Shown: in pieces, positions 54,530-63,823 of the stretch
How the letters are laid out: the number at the start of each line of letters is the position of its first letter
Position numbering within the stretch: the first letter of the stretch is position 1
From: Planobispora rosea
GTDB lineage: Bacteria; Actinomycetota; Actinomycetes; Streptosporangiales; Streptosporangiaceae
Reading direction: 5' to 3'
NCBI RefSeq assembly: GCF_014648175.1
Contig: NZ_BMQP01000004.1
Location: forward strand, 124,001-188,000
DNA: 64,000 nucleotides
Position numbers and translations under genes: made by a program
Notes under the pieces: model-generated
Told to the model about the DNA's origin: nothing
What the model saw: only the letters and a program-made list of their open reading frames with translations
Database searches by the model: none

Positions 54530-55375
54530 TCACGCCGCGTCGCCGACCGGCTCCCCGAGCGCCGCGGCGGCGCTGAGCCGCAGGGCCCGCCGGGCGTCGG
54601 GGGCGTACCTGACGGGGGCGGGGACCAGCCCGATCCCGGCGTGCAGGGTCTTCAGGGTGGCCGTCGCCCACAGGTCGCCGACCGGGCTGCCCGGCAGGCC
54701 GTACAGTCTGCGGGCCCAGCGCGGCAGGGTGGCGAAGGCCAGCAGGGTGAGCACGGGCATGACCGGCTTGAGCGGGAGCAGGAGCGGCGGGAGCGGCGTG
54801 CTGAGCGACTGGCGCAGCGGGTGGGTCGCCTCGGGCACGAACCGCAGGCCGGGACGGCACGCCTCGATGTAGTCCCGCATCTCCCCGACCGAGCCGGGGA
54901 CGTCCTCGGGCGCCAGTCCGACGACCTCGGCGGCGCGGCGCCACTCGGCCACGAACCGGTCGGCCTCGGCGTCGGTCAGGCGCACTCCGGCGCGGCGGGC
55001 GACCGACAGGTAGGAGTCGACCTCGCCGACGTGCACCCAGAGCAGCCCGTCGGGCTCGTCCAGGCGGAAGCGCTGCCCGGTGTCGGGGTCGAGCGCGGTG
55101 AGCCTGGAGTGGATCTTCCGGACCCTGGCACCCGCCCGCTCCACCTCGGCGCTGGTGCCGTAGGTGCGCACGCGGACGAACTCGGTGGTGCGCACGAAGC
55201 GGTTCCACGCCTCCGCCGGGTCCATCAGCGCGGAGTTCTGCAGCACCCCGCGCATCGTCCTGGGGTGCAGCGCCTGCATCAGCAGCGCCCGGAATCCGCC
55301 GACCAGCAGGATCGGCTCCCCCATCACCCGCCACGTCACCGACTCCGGCCCGAACAACCCGTGGTCCCTGTCCAT
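54530..55375 (-). CDS. DUF2236/MpaB-like oxygenase
   Basis: 281-residue protein of the DUF2236 family (oxygenase MpaB/latex-clearing protein-like, heme or metal dependent): GPESVTWRVMGEPILLVGGFRALLMQALHP, FVRTTEFVRVRTYG, LLWVHVGEVDSYL. The His in ALHPRTM is a candidate ligand. The substrate is unknown. ATG preceded by GAGGAGG. A GTAATTAC-type dyad (about 55390-55405) just upstream of the RBS could be an operator. Convergence with the rib promoter is not an issue, as both run leftward. Confidence 0.88.
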   Translation of the reverse strand: MDRDHGLFGPESVTWRVMGEPILLVGGFRALLMQALHPRTMRGVLQNSALMDPAEAWNRFVRTTEFVRVRTYGTSAEVERAGARVRKIHSRLTALDPDTGQRFRLDEPDGLLWVHVGEVDSYLSVARRAGVRLTDAEADRFVAEWRRAAEVVGLAPEDVPGSVGEMRDYIEACRPGLRFVPEATHPLRQSLSTPLPPLLLPLKPVMPVLTLLAFATLPRWARRLYGLPGSPVGDLWATATLKTLHAGIGLVPAPVRYAPDARRALRLSAAAALGEPVGDAA

Positions 55376-55754
55376 TCGCCACCTCCTCGTAAGTGAGTAA
55401 TTACCCTACCTCTCCGGCACTCACACCCGGCGGGCGGGGCGGCTCCGGGAGACCGGCAGGACCGTCCCGGGAGGCGACGGAATTCATGTCACAAAATCGC
55501 GATGAATCACGGACGCGAACGGGACGAACATGTCATGGAAGCGTCATGGGCGCGTCACGGATCCGTGAAAACCGGTTTCCGGGGGACTCCCATTCTTCCA
55601 TCGGGTTCCCGAAGGTCAACGAATTTACCGCAACGACCCCATGGAATTCGCACAACGATAAAAATAGCGGCGGCCGTTCCATTGATTGATGCCGGCGGTT
55701 TTTGCGATGGTTCCCCCAGATCCCGACCAGCCGTCGCCCCTGGGAGACCGCCCG
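55376..55754. other. Divergent promoter region of the DUF2236 and dpp genes
   Basis: 379 bp with locally lower GC than its surroundings and no convincing gene. It includes a perfect 14-bp palindrome TCACGGATCCGTGA at 55555-55568 and an A-rich patch near 55660. A 12-codon ORF (ATG 55530) ends on the palindrome but lacks a good RBS. Likely regulatory DNA for the peptide transporter operon. Confidence 0.5.
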
Positions 55755-56756
55755 ATGACGATCCCCATGCCCGCCGTGACCGAGCACGGCGGGGCCCCGG
55801 CCCCGAAGGCCCCGGAGACGGTGGGCCGCTCCCCGGGCCGGCTGATGTGGCTGAGGTTCCGGCGCGACCGCACCGGAATGGCGTCCGCCGGAATCGTACT
55901 TTTCTTCTTTCTGGTCGCGGCGCTCGCACCGGCCATCTCCAGCGTCTACGGAAAGGACCCGTACACGCTCTACGGCCAGGACGCCCCGGGGCTGCTGAAC
56001 GAGTACGGATATCCGGTCCTGCCCAACGGCGGAATCAGCTCCGAGTTCTGGTTCGGCATCGAGCCGGCGCTGGGCCGGGACGTGTTCATGCAACTCGTCT
56101 ACGGGATAAGGACCTCGTTGCTGATCGCCGCCGCCGCGACGGTCCTGATCGTGGTGATCGGCATCGTTCTCGGAATCGTCGCCGGCTACGCGGGCGGGAG
56201 GACGGACTACACCATCGGCCGCGTGATCGACATCACGCTGTCGTTCCCCGCGACCCTCTTCATCATCGCGTTCATGCCGGTCGTGGAGAACCTCTTCGTC
56301 AGCCCGGACGAGGAGACCCCGGTCTGGCTGCGCGCGGTGACACTGGTGATCATGCTGTCGGCCTTCCAGTGGGCCGGCCTGGCCCGGCTCCTGCGCGGCC
56401 AGGTCCTCTCCCTGCGCGAGCGCGAGTTCGTCGAGGCCGCCCGGGTCACCGGGGCCTCCCCCGCCCGGATCGTCTTCAAGGAGCTGCTGCCCAACCTCTG
56501 GACGCCCATCCTGGTCCAGGCGACGCTCCTGCTCCCCGCCCTGGTGACGGCCGAGACGGCGCTGTCGTTCCTGGGCGTCGGCATGATCGAGCCCATCCCC
56601 GACTGGGGCCGCATGTTCCTGCGCGGCACCCAGGTCTACCAGAGCGACATCACCTACCTCATCTTCCCCGGCGCCGCCCTGGTCATCTTCGTGATCGCGT
56701 TCAACCTGCTCGGCGACTCGGTCCGGGACGCCTTCGACCCCAAGATCAAGCGCTAG
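55755..56756 (+). CDS. Peptide ABC transporter permease (DppC/OppC type)
   Basis: 333-residue inner-membrane permease with an OppC N-terminal helix (about 40-65) and a BPD transport domain. The EAA loop EFVEAARVTGASPARIVFKELLPN contacts the ATPases. GGGAGA seven bases before the ATG at 55755. First gene of the operon, followed by the binding protein 16 bases later; permease C placed before the binding protein is an uncommon order. Confidence 0.92.
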   Translation: MTIPMPAVTEHGGAPAPKAPETVGRSPGRLMWLRFRRDRTGMASAGIVLFFFLVAALAPAISSVYGKDPYTLYGQDAPGLLNEYGYPVLPNGGISSEFWFGIEPALGRDVFMQLVYGIRTSLLIAAAATVLIVVIGIVLGIVAGYAGGRTDYTIGRVIDITLSFPATLFIIAFMPVVENLFVSPDEETPVWLRAVTLVIMLSAFQWAGLARLLRGQVLSLREREFVEAARVTGASPARIVFKELLPNLWTPILVQATLLLPALVTAETALSFLGVGMIEPIPDWGRMFLRGTQVYQSDITYLIFPGAALVIFVIAFNLLGDSVRDAFDPKIKR

Positions 56757-56772
56757 ATCCGATAGGAGAGAC

Positions 56773-58548
56773 ATGCCAGTCCTCAAGCGGTCGGCCGCGG
56801 CCGCGCTCGCCGCCGGCCTGCTCGTGCTCACCGGCGCGTGCGCCGAGGGCAACCAGGGCGCACCCCCCGCCCCCAGCGGCGCGCCCGCCGCCTCCGCGGA
56901 ACCGTACAAGCCTCCGACGATCACCGTCGGCACGGCCGACGACTCCAAGGGCCCGGCCATCGCGCCCGAGGGCGTCGTCAAGGGCGGCACCGTCACCATG
57001 ATCGACCGGGACGACTTCGCCCACTTCGACCCCGCGCAGAGCTACGTCAACACCGCGACCAACTTCGGCCTGCTGATCCACCGCGGCCTGACCGGCTACA
57101 AACGCGTCGCCAAGGGCGAGTACAAGCTGGTCGGCGACCTGGCCACCGACCCGGGCACCCCGTCCGACGGCGGGAGGACCTGGACCTTCACCCTCAAGGA
57201 CGGGGTGAAGTGGCAGGACGGCTCGCCGATCACGTCCGAGGACGTGAAGTGGACGATCGAGCGGACGTTCGCGCCGTTCATCACCCAGGGCCCGACCTAC
57301 ATCCAGCAGTGGCTGACCGAGGTCGACCACAAGAAGGCCTACCCGGGCCCCTACGACGGCAAGCGCCTGGACGCCATCGAGACGCCCGACGACAAGACGG
57401 TCGTCTTCAGGTTCAAGACGCCGCACGCCGACGCGAACTACGCCTTCGCGATGGGCGGGTACGCCATCGTGCCCAAGGCCAAGGACACCAAGGAGAAGTA
57501 CGACAAGGAGCCCTTCTCCAGCGGGCCGTACATCATCAAGAGCCACGTCGTCGACAAGTCGATAGACCTGGAGCGCAACCCGAACTGGGACGCCGCGACC
57601 GACCCGATCCGCGGCGCCTACCCGGACAGGTGGCGCATGGAGTTCGGCCAGGAGGCCCTGCAGATCACCGACCGCCTCATCGCGGACGCGGGACCGGACC
57701 AGACGGCGTTCACCTTCTACGCCAGCGTCCCGCCGGAGCGGCTCCAGCAGGTCCTCAACGACGCCTCCCTGGCCCCGCGCCTGCTGAAGAGCCCCTCGCC
57801 GTACGGGAACTACTACTACTTCAACCTCGACCGGGTGAAGGACATCAAGATCCGGCAGGCCGTCAACCACGCCTGGCCGTCCAGGCAGATCCAGCAGGTC
57901 TACGGCGGCCCGGCCGCGGCGGCGCTGCCCACCACGATCCTCAACGAGAACACCACCGCCGGTTACGAGCCCTACGACCTGTTCGGCAAGACCGCCAAGC
58001 CCGAAGGCGACATCGACAAGGCCAAGGAACTGCTGGCCCAGTCGAGCGACCCCAACCCGACCATCGTCTACGCCTACAACCAGACGCCGCTCCAGGAGCA
58101 GATCACCGTCGTGATCAAGAACGCTCTGGAGAAGGCCGGGATCAAGGTGGTGGCCAAGCCCCTGGACCGCAAGACCTACTACGACTCCATCGGCCTGGTG
58201 AAGAACGAGTTCGACCTGTACTGGGGCGGCTGGGGCGCCGACTGGCCGTCGGGCTCCACGGTCCTGCCGGTCATCTTCGGGCCCGTCGGCGACGGCGCCC
58301 CGAACTACGCGCACCTGAAGGACCCGGCGCTCACCGAGGAGATGGAGAAGATCGCGGCGATGCCCGACCTCGACGCGGCGAACGCCGCGTGGATGGCCCT
58401 GGACAAGAAGATCCAGGAGACGATCACCCCCCTGGTCGTCGCCGAGAACCGGATCGCCAACACCCTCCACGGCTCCAAGGTGGGCGGCGCGGAGATCGAC
58501 CCGCAGTTCTGGATCGTGTCGCCGAACACCATCTTCGTCAAACAGTGA
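56773..58548 (+). CDS. Peptide ABC transporter substrate-binding lipoprotein
   Basis: 591-residue SBP family 5 (DppA/OppA) protein. Lipoprotein signal with lipobox LTGAC, Cys23, then a Pro/Ala spacer. The mature protein has the family pattern GGTVTMIDRDDFAHFDPAQSY, TWTFTLKDGVKWQDGSPITSEDVKWTIE split by short loops, and ends FVKQ. It captures peptides or similar solutes outside the membrane. A strong hairpin follows the stop and should favour its expression over downstream genes. Confidence 0.94.
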   Translation: MPVLKRSAAAALAAGLLVLTGACAEGNQGAPPAPSGAPAASAEPYKPPTITVGTADDSKGPAIAPEGVVKGGTVTMIDRDDFAHFDPAQSYVNTATNFGLLIHRGLTGYKRVAKGEYKLVGDLATDPGTPSDGGRTWTFTLKDGVKWQDGSPITSEDVKWTIERTFAPFITQGPTYIQQWLTEVDHKKAYPGPYDGKRLDAIETPDDKTVVFRFKTPHADANYAFAMGGYAIVPKAKDTKEKYDKEPFSSGPYIIKSHVVDKSIDLERNPNWDAATDPIRGAYPDRWRMEFGQEALQITDRLIADAGPDQTAFTFYASVPPERLQQVLNDASLAPRLLKSPSPYGNYYYFNLDRVKDIKIRQAVNHAWPSRQIQQVYGGPAAAALPTTILNENTTAGYEPYDLFGKTAKPEGDIDKAKELLAQSSDPNPTIVYAYNQTPLQEQITVVIKNALEKAGIKVVAKPLDRKTYYDSIGLVKNEFDLYWGGWGADWPSGSTVLPVIFGPVGDGAPNYAHLKDPALTEEMEKIAAMPDLDAANAAWMALDKKIQETITPLVVAENRIANTLHGSKVGGAEIDPQFWIVSPNTIFVKQ

Positions 58549-58554
58549 CCACGC

Positions 58555-58592
58555 CCCGGGGCGCCGCGGCGGCACGGCCGCGGCGCCCCGGG
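58555..58592 (+). terminator. Intra-operon hairpin after the binding-protein gene
   Basis: 16-bp perfect arms (58555-58570 and 58577-58592) in the 81-bp gap before the DppB-like gene. Such stems partially terminate or protect the 3' end of binding-protein mRNA. Confidence 0.78.
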
Positions 58593-58629
58593 CCACAGCG
58601 GTCCCCGCCACTCCCCCGGGAAGCAGCCG

Positions 58630-59610
58630 ATGCTCCGTTTCCTCACCCGCCGCGCCATCGGCGCCGTGCTCACCCTGGTGATCATCGCCGCCGTCACGTT
58701 CTTCCTCTTCTTCGCCGTCCCCGCCGACCCGGCCCGGCTCGCCTGCGGCAAGGCCTGCCCGCCGGAGCTTCTGGAGCAGGCTCGGCACAACCTGGGCCTG
58801 GACCAGCCGCTGTTCGCCCAGTTCACCGCCTGGCTGACAGGGATCTTCGCCGGGCGTGACTACGCCGGGCTGGGACACTGCCCGGCGCCCTGCCTCGGCT
58901 ACTCCTTCGTCAACCGGGCCCCGGTCCTCGAGACGATCCTGGACCGGCTGCCGGTCACCGTCTCCCTCACCATCGGCGCGGCGGTCATCTTCCTGCTGTT
59001 CGGTGTCGCCACCGGCATCGTCGCGGCGCTGAACCAGGGCCGGCCGCTGGACAAGATCACCAGTGTCTCGTCGCTGGTCGGCAGTTCCCTGCAGATCTAC
59101 TTCGTCGGCACGCTCGCCCTCTACTTCCTGGTCTACGAGAACCAGATCCTGGCCAGGCCGCAGTACCTTCCCTTCACCGAGGACCCGCTCGCCTGGGCCG
59201 CCGGGCTGACGCTGCCCTGGGTCGTGCTGTCGATCATCTTCACCGCCGGCTACACCCGGATGACCCGCTCGACGATGGTGGAGCAGCTCGGCGAGGACTA
59301 CGTGCGCACCGCGCGGGCCAAGGGCATGAAGGCGCGGAGCGTGACGCTGCGCTTCGCGCTGCGCGGCACCCTGACGACCGTCATCACCATCTTCGGCGTG
59401 GACCTCGGCGCCCTCATCGGCGGCGCCATCATCACCGAGACCACCTTCGGCCTGCAGGGACTCGGGCGGCTGTCCATCAACGCCGTCACCGACTCCGACC
59501 TGCCGGTCCTGATGGCCACGGTGCTCGTGGCGGCCGGGGCGATCATCGTGTTCAACATCGTCGTGGACGCCCTGTACGCCTTCATCGACCCCCGAGTACG
59601 GCTGAACTAG
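58630..59610 (+). CDS. Peptide ABC transporter permease (DppB/OppB type)
   Basis: 326-residue permease: MLRFLTRRAIGAVLTLVIIAAVTFFLFF starts the OppB-type first helix, followed by a periplasmic loop with four Cys (ACGKAC and HCPAPC), then the BPD domain with EAA loop DYVRTARAKGMKARSVTLRFALR. The paired cysteines in the outer loop are unusual and may form disulphides. ATG start. Confidence 0.93.
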   Translation: MLRFLTRRAIGAVLTLVIIAAVTFFLFFAVPADPARLACGKACPPELLEQARHNLGLDQPLFAQFTAWLTGIFAGRDYAGLGHCPAPCLGYSFVNRAPVLETILDRLPVTVSLTIGAAVIFLLFGVATGIVAALNQGRPLDKITSVSSLVGSSLQIYFVGTLALYFLVYENQILARPQYLPFTEDPLAWAAGLTLPWVVLSIIFTAGYTRMTRSTMVEQLGEDYVRTARAKGMKARSVTLRFALRGTLTTVITIFGVDLGALIGGAIITETTFGLQGLGRLSINAVTDSDLPVLMATVLVAAGAIIVFNIVVDALYAFIDPRVRLN

Positions 59611-59617
59611 GAGCCCC

Positions 59618-60619
59618 GTGTCAACCCCGTTCCTCTCGGTCCAGGACCTGACCGTCGACTTCCACACCGAGGACGGTGTCGTCCACGCGGTGGACGGGCT
59701 CTCCTTCGGCGTGGAGAAGGGCACCACGCTGGGCGTCGTCGGCGAGTCCGGCTCGGGCAAGTCGGTGACCGCCCTGGCCGTCCTCGGCCTGCACAGCCCC
59801 GAGACCGCCAAGATGAGCGGCGGGATCCTCCTGGACGGCCGGGAACTGATCGGCGCCCCCCGCTCCGTCATGGAGCGCATCCGCGGCAACAAGGCGGCGA
59901 TGATCTTCCAGGACCCGCTGACCTCGCTCTCGCCGTACCACACGATCGGCAGGCAGATCGGCGAGGTCTTCCGCAGGCACACCGGTGCGAGCCGGGCCGC
60001 CGCCAGGGACCGCGCGATCGAGATGCTCACCCGCGTCGGCATCCCGCAGCCGAAGCTCCGGGTGGACGACTATCCCCACCAGTTCTCCGGCGGCATGCGG
60101 CAGCGCGCGATGATCGCGATGGCCCTGGTCTGCGACCCCGACCTGCTCATCGCCGACGAGCCGACCACCGCGCTCGACGTGACCGTGCAGGCGCAGATCC
60201 TCGACCTGCTCCGGGACCTGCAGGAGCAGACCGGGACCGCGATCATCCTGATCACCCACGACCTGGGCGTGGTCGCGAACACCGCGCACGAGGTGCTGGT
60301 GATGTACGCCGGGCGGGCGGTGGAGCGCGGCACCGTCCGGGAGGTCCTCGGCGAGCCGCACCATCCCTACACCTGGGGTCTGCTGGCCTCCATGCCCCGG
60401 CTGAGCACCCCGGTGGACGCGCCGCTCCGGCCGGTGCGCGGCACCCCGCCGAGCCTCATCAACGTGCCGTCCGGCTGCCCGTTCCACCCCCGGTGCGACT
60501 ATCCGGCGCTGGCCGGTCCCGAGCTGTGCCGTACCGAACGGCCCGAGCTGTCGCCGCGCCACGGCCACGGCGACGCGTGCCACCTGACCCTCGCCCAGAA
60601 ACAGGAGATCGTCCGTTGA
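59618..60619 (+). CDS. Peptide ABC transporter ATPase (DppD type)
   Basis: 333-residue ABC ATPase: Walker [20 protein letters not shown]-loop [15 protein letters not shown], signature [15 protein letters not shown], Walker [18 protein letters not shown]-loop THDLGV, and the C-terminal oligopeptide motif [12 protein letters not shown] typical of DppD/OppD. GTG start seven bases after the DppB stop. Confidence 0.95.
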   Translation: MSTPFLSVQDLTVDFHTEDGVVHAVDGLSFGVEKGTTLGVVGESGSGKSVTALAVLGLHSPETAKMSGGILLDGRELIGAPRSVMERIRGNKAAMIFQDPLTSLSPYHTIGRQIGEVFRRHTGASRAAARDRAIEMLTRVGIPQPKLRVDDYPHQFSGGMRQRAMIAMALVCDPDLLIADEPTTALDVTVQAQILDLLRDLQEQTGTAIILITHDLGVVANTAHEVLVMYAGRAVERGTVREVLGEPHHPYTWGLLASMPRLSTPVDAPLRPVRGTPPSLINVPSGCPFHPRCDYPALAGPELCRTERPELSPRHGHGDACHLTLAQKQEIVR

Positions 60620-61677
60620 AGGAGACCGGGCCCACGACGGGGACGGCGGCCGAGCCGCTGCTGGAGCTGTCCGGGCTGGAGAAGCACTTCCCGATCATGA
60701 GCGGCCTCGTCTTCAAGCGGCAGGTCGGCCGGGTGCACGCGGTCGACGGCATCGACCTGGCCGTGTACCCGGGAGAGACCCTCGGGCTGGTCGGCGAGTC
60801 CGGATGCGGCAAGTCCACCACCGGGCGCCTGGTCGCGCGGCTGCTGGAGCCCACCGGGGGCACCGTCCGGTACGGCGGGCGCGACATCACCCACGCGAGC
60901 CGCAGGGAGCTCCGCCCGATCCGCGCCGAGATCCAGATGATCTTCCAGGACCCGTACTCGTCGCTCAACCCCCGGCACACCGTGGGCGGCATCATCCGCG
61001 GTCCGATGGAGATCAACGGCATCGATCCGCCGGAGGGACGGGAGCGGCGGGTCCGGGAGCTGCTGGAGATCGTCGGGCTCAATCCGGAGCACTACAACCG
61101 CTTCCCGCACGAGTTCTCCGGCGGCCAGCGCCAGCGCATCGGCGTCGCCCGCGCGCTCGCCCTCAACCCGAGGCTGATCGTCGCCGACGAGCCGGTGTCC
61201 GCGCTGGACGTCTCCATCCAGGCCCAGGTCGTCAACCTGCTGCGGGAGCTCCAGCGGGAGCTGGGCATCGCCTTCCTGTTCATCGCCCACGACCTGGCGG
61301 TGGTCCGGCACTTCTCCCAGCGGGTCGCGGTCATGTACCTCGGCAAGATCGTCGAGATCGCCGGCCGGGACTCGCTCTACGAGCGTCCCCGCCATCCCTA
61401 CACCCACGCGCTGCTGTCGGCCGTCCCGGAGGCCGAGCCGGAGGGCCGGGCCCGCGAGCGCATCCGCCTCGCCGGGGACGTGCCCTCCCCGATCGACCCG
61501 CCGTCCGGCTGCCGGTTCCGTACCCGCTGCTGGAAGGCGCAGGAGAAGTGCGCGAGCGAGGAGCCGCCGCTGGTCCGGCTGGAGGGCAGCCCGGAGGGTC
61601 ACCTGACCGCGTGCCACTTCCCGGAGGCGCCGACCGTCCACGGCCGGGACGTGGTGCTGGACCCGGCGCTGGCGTAG
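60616..61677 (+). CDS. Peptide ABC transporter ATPase (DppF type)
   Basis: 353-residue ABC ATPase: Walker [38 protein letters not shown], signature [17 protein letters not shown], Walker [25 protein letters not shown] and C-terminal [18 protein letters not shown] at 60616 overlaps the DppD stop (TTGA) and has AGGAG eight bases upstream; the longer frame to 60493 is not used. Last gene of the operon. Confidence 0.94.
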   Translation: MKETGPTTGTAAEPLLELSGLEKHFPIMSGLVFKRQVGRVHAVDGIDLAVYPGETLGLVGESGCGKSTTGRLVARLLEPTGGTVRYGGRDITHASRRELRPIRAEIQMIFQDPYSSLNPRHTVGGIIRGPMEINGIDPPEGRERRVRELLEIVGLNPEHYNRFPHEFSGGQRQRIGVARALALNPRLIVADEPVSALDVSIQAQVVNLLRELQRELGIAFLFIAHDLAVVRHFSQRVAVMYLGKIVEIAGRDSLYERPRHPYTHALLSAVPEAEPEGRARERIRLAGDVPSPIDPPSGCRFRTRCWKAQEKCASEEPPLVRLEGSPEGHLTACHFPEAPTVHGRDVVLDPALA

Positions 61678-61754
61678 GTCCGCCACGCCGGGCACGAGAA
61701 GCCGCCGCCGCGCCGGGAACGCCCCCGCCCACCGGGAGCGTCCGTCCGGGCAGC

Positions 61755-62411
61755 TCAGGCCTTGGCGGCCAGTTCCCGCAGGTCGTCCACCGCGCGGGCG
61801 GGGTCGTCGGCGCCGTAGACCGCGTTGCCCGCGACGAAGACGTCGGCCCCGGCCTCGGCGCAGCGCTCGATGGTCTCGGCCGCGACGCCGCCGTCCACCT
61901 GGAGCCAGATCTGGCCGCCGTGCCGCTCGATGAGCGCCCGGGCCCGGCGGATCTTGGGCAGGACCACGTCGAGGAACTTCTGGCCGCCGAAGCCGGGCTC
62001 GACGGTCATCAGCAGCATCATGTCGATCTCGCCGAGCAGGTCCTCGTACGGCTCGACGGGGGTGGCCGGGTTCAGCGCGAACCCGGCGCGCGCCCCGGCG
62101 GCGCGGATCTGCCGAAGCGTGCGGACGGGGGCCCTGGCCGCCTCGGCGTGGATGGTCACGCTCCCGGCCCCCGCCTCGGCGTAGGCCGGCGCCCAGCGGT
62201 CCGGGTCCTCGATCATGAGGTGGCAGTCCAGCGGCAGGGATGTGGCCTTGAGCAGGGACTCCACGACTGGCAGGCCGAGCGTCAAGTTGGGCACGAAGTG
62301 GTTGTCCATGACGTCGACGTGCAGCCAGTCGGCGTTGGACACCGCCGCGGCCGCCTCGGCGAGGCGGGCGAAGTCGGCGGACAGGATGCTGGGCGAGATC
62401 TGTACGGCCAT
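61755..62411 (-). CDS. rpe: Ribulose-phosphate 3-epimerase
   Basis: Interconverts D-ribulose 5-phosphate and D-xylulose 5-phosphate in the pentose phosphate pathway. 218-residue TIM barrel: [29 protein letters not shown] (metal ligands His/Asp), [21 protein letters not shown] and [15 protein letters not shown] (catalytic Asp). ATG at 62411 chosen; ten further codons upstream are open. Divergent from the mreB region. Confidence 0.96.
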   Translation of the reverse strand: MAVQISPSILSADFARLAEAAAAVSNADWLHVDVMDNHFVPNLTLGLPVVESLLKATSLPLDCHLMIEDPDRWAPAYAEAGAGSVTIHAEAARAPVRTLRQIRAAGARAGFALNPATPVEPYEDLLGEIDMMLLMTVEPGFGGQKFLDVVLPKIRRARALIERHGGQIWLQVDGGVAAETIERCAEAGADVFVAGNAVYGADDPARAVDDLRELAAKA

Positions 62412-62535
62412 GATGCCCGAGTCTATTGGCGGCCCTCTCACCCTCTCCCACCACCCTTGCCCGGGACCCGCCCGGTCGTCGCGGACACCGACCGGCGCCG
62501 GGTTGCCCGGAGCGGAGGAGGATGTTAAATACTGA

Positions 62536-62562
62536 TTAGCACTCTCACATAGAGAGTGCTAA
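62536..62562. promoter_or_regulatory. CIRCE element (HrcA operator)
   Basis: TTAGCACTC-N9-GAGTGCTAA with no mismatch to the consensus. CIRCE is bound by HrcA and normally controls groESL or dnaK/hrcA operons. Here no chaperone gene follows within the window; the next genes are a 17-codon ORF and mreB. A possible TTGCCC -35 at 62503-62508 lies upstream, with a weak -10 next to the element. Confidence 0.93.
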
Positions 62563-62603
62563 CAGCCAACCGAATGGACCATCGCCGCGGACACGGAGGA
62601 GAC

Positions 62604-62657
62604 ATGGCGGGCTATCTGCCGAGGAGACTGCGGGGACACCGATCCGCACACGCCTGA
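62604..62657 (+). CDS. 17-codon ORF in the mreB leader
   Basis: ATG at 62604 with GGAGGAG two bases upstream encodes MAGYLPRRLRGHRSAHA and stops at 62657. The RBS is stronger than that of mreB. It lies between the CIRCE element and a hairpin, so it may be a leader peptide or the remnant of a lost gene. Product unknown. Confidence 0.45.
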   Translation: MAGYLPRRLRGHRSAHA

Positions 62658-62675
62658 GGCGATAGCCGTACGCAC

Positions 62676-62706
62676 CGTCCCGAGCTCTCCGGCGGAGTCC
62701 GGGACG
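62676..62706 (+). terminator. Hairpin in the mreB leader (attenuator candidate)
   Basis: CGTCCCG (62676-62682) pairs with CGGGACG (62700-62706), with an inner CTCC/GGAG stem, followed by CCTTCTGTT. It lies 18 bases past the short ORF and 76 before mreB. Confidence 0.5.
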
Positions 62707-62782
62707 CCTTCTGTTCGCAGCTTCCATTCGCGGGTTTCTTCGCTCGCAGGGGTCGACTCATCCGCGGGGGGCAGAGTTCGTC

Positions 62783-63814
62783 ATGCGGTCAGTTCTCGGT
62801 TTCCTCGGTCGTGACATGGCAGTGGACCTGGGCACGGCCAACACGCTTGTCTACGTCCGCGATCGCGGCATCGTGCTGGACGAGCCGTCGGTGGTGGCGC
62901 TCAACACCAGGACCGGCAAGATCGCCGCAGTGGGGAGTGATGCGAAGCAGATGATCGGCCGGACCCCCGGTCACATCGTCGCCATCCGCCCGCTCGCCGA
63001 CGGCGTCATTACCGACCTGGAGGTGGCCGAGCAGATGCTGCGGTACTTCATCAGGAAAGTGCACCGCCGCCGCTACCTCACCCAGCCCCGCCTGGTGGTC
63101 GCCGTGCCCAGCGGGATCACCGGCGTCGAGCAGCGCGCGGTCAAGGAGGCGGGATACCAGGCGGGTGCCAGGAGCGTCTACATCATCGAGGAGCCCATGG
63201 CCGCGGCCATCGGCGCCGGGCTGCCGGTGAACGAGGCCAGCGGAAGCATGGTGGTCGACATCGGCGGCGGCACCACGGAGGTCGCCGTGATCTCGCTGGG
63301 CGGGATCGTGACGGCGCATTCGCTGCGGATCGGCGGTGACGAGCTCGACCAGGCGATCATCGCGCATGTCAAGAAGGAGCACGCGTTGCTGCTCGGGTCG
63401 CGGACCGCCGAGGAGGTCAAGATTGCCATCGGCTCGGCCTGCCTGCCCGAGCAGGAGAGCCACTTCCCGATCAGGGGCCGTGACCTGGTCACCGGCCTGC
63501 CCAAGTCGGTCGACGTCTCCGATCGGGAGATCCACGAGGCGATCGACGAGCCGCTGCACATGATCGTCGACTCGGTCCAGGCCACCCTCGACGAGTGCCC
63601 GCCCGAACTCGCCGGCGACCTGGTGAAGAACGGCATCACGCTCACCGGCGGCGGCGCCCTGCTCCGCGGCCTGGACCGGCGACTCGCCGAGGCCACCGGC
63701 ATGCCCATCACGGTGGCGGACAATCCACTCCACTCGGTGGCGCTGGGCTCGGGCCGGTGCGTGGAGGACTTCGACCACCTCCAGGGCGTCCTGGTTCCCG
63801 AACCCCGGCACTAG
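62783..63814 (+). CDS. mreB: Rod-shape protein MreB (actin homologue)
   Basis: 343-residue actin-like filament protein organising wall synthesis. Motifs: phosphate 1 MAVDLGTANTLVYV, IEEPMAAAIGAGLPV, phosphate 2 MVVDIGGGTTEVAVISLGG, adenosine motif ITLTGGGALLRGLD and VADNPLHSVALGSG. The sequence is close to typical actinobacterial MreB but diverges around residues 215-230 (GSACLPEQESHFPI), so it may be an Mbl-like paralogue. ATG 62783 or 62816. The leader carries CIRCE, a short ORF and a hairpin. mreC follows by nine bases. Confidence 0.95.
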   Translation: MRSVLGFLGRDMAVDLGTANTLVYVRDRGIVLDEPSVVALNTRTGKIAAVGSDAKQMIGRTPGHIVAIRPLADGVITDLEVAEQMLRYFIRKVHRRRYLTQPRLVVAVPSGITGVEQRAVKEAGYQAGARSVYIIEEPMAAAIGAGLPVNEASGSMVVDIGGGTTEVAVISLGGIVTAHSLRIGGDELDQAIIAHVKKEHALLLGSRTAEEVKIAIGSACLPEQESHFPIRGRDLVTGLPKSVDVSDREIHEAIDEPLHMIVDSVQATLDECPPELAGDLVKNGITLTGGGALLRGLDRRLAEATGMPITVADNPLHSVALGSGRCVEDFDHLQGVLVPEPRH

Positions 63815-63823
63815 AGGAGGGGC

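Noticed and set aside
55530..55568. 12-codon ORF before the peptide transporter operon as a leader peptide
   Set aside because: Poor RBS, no diagnostic residue pattern, and it ends within a palindrome that is better read as an operator.
56746..60042. Very long minus-strand open frame (about 1,100 codons) across the peptide transporter genes
   Set aside because: It runs antisense through three clear transporter genes with intact motifs; open only because of high GC at third codon positions.
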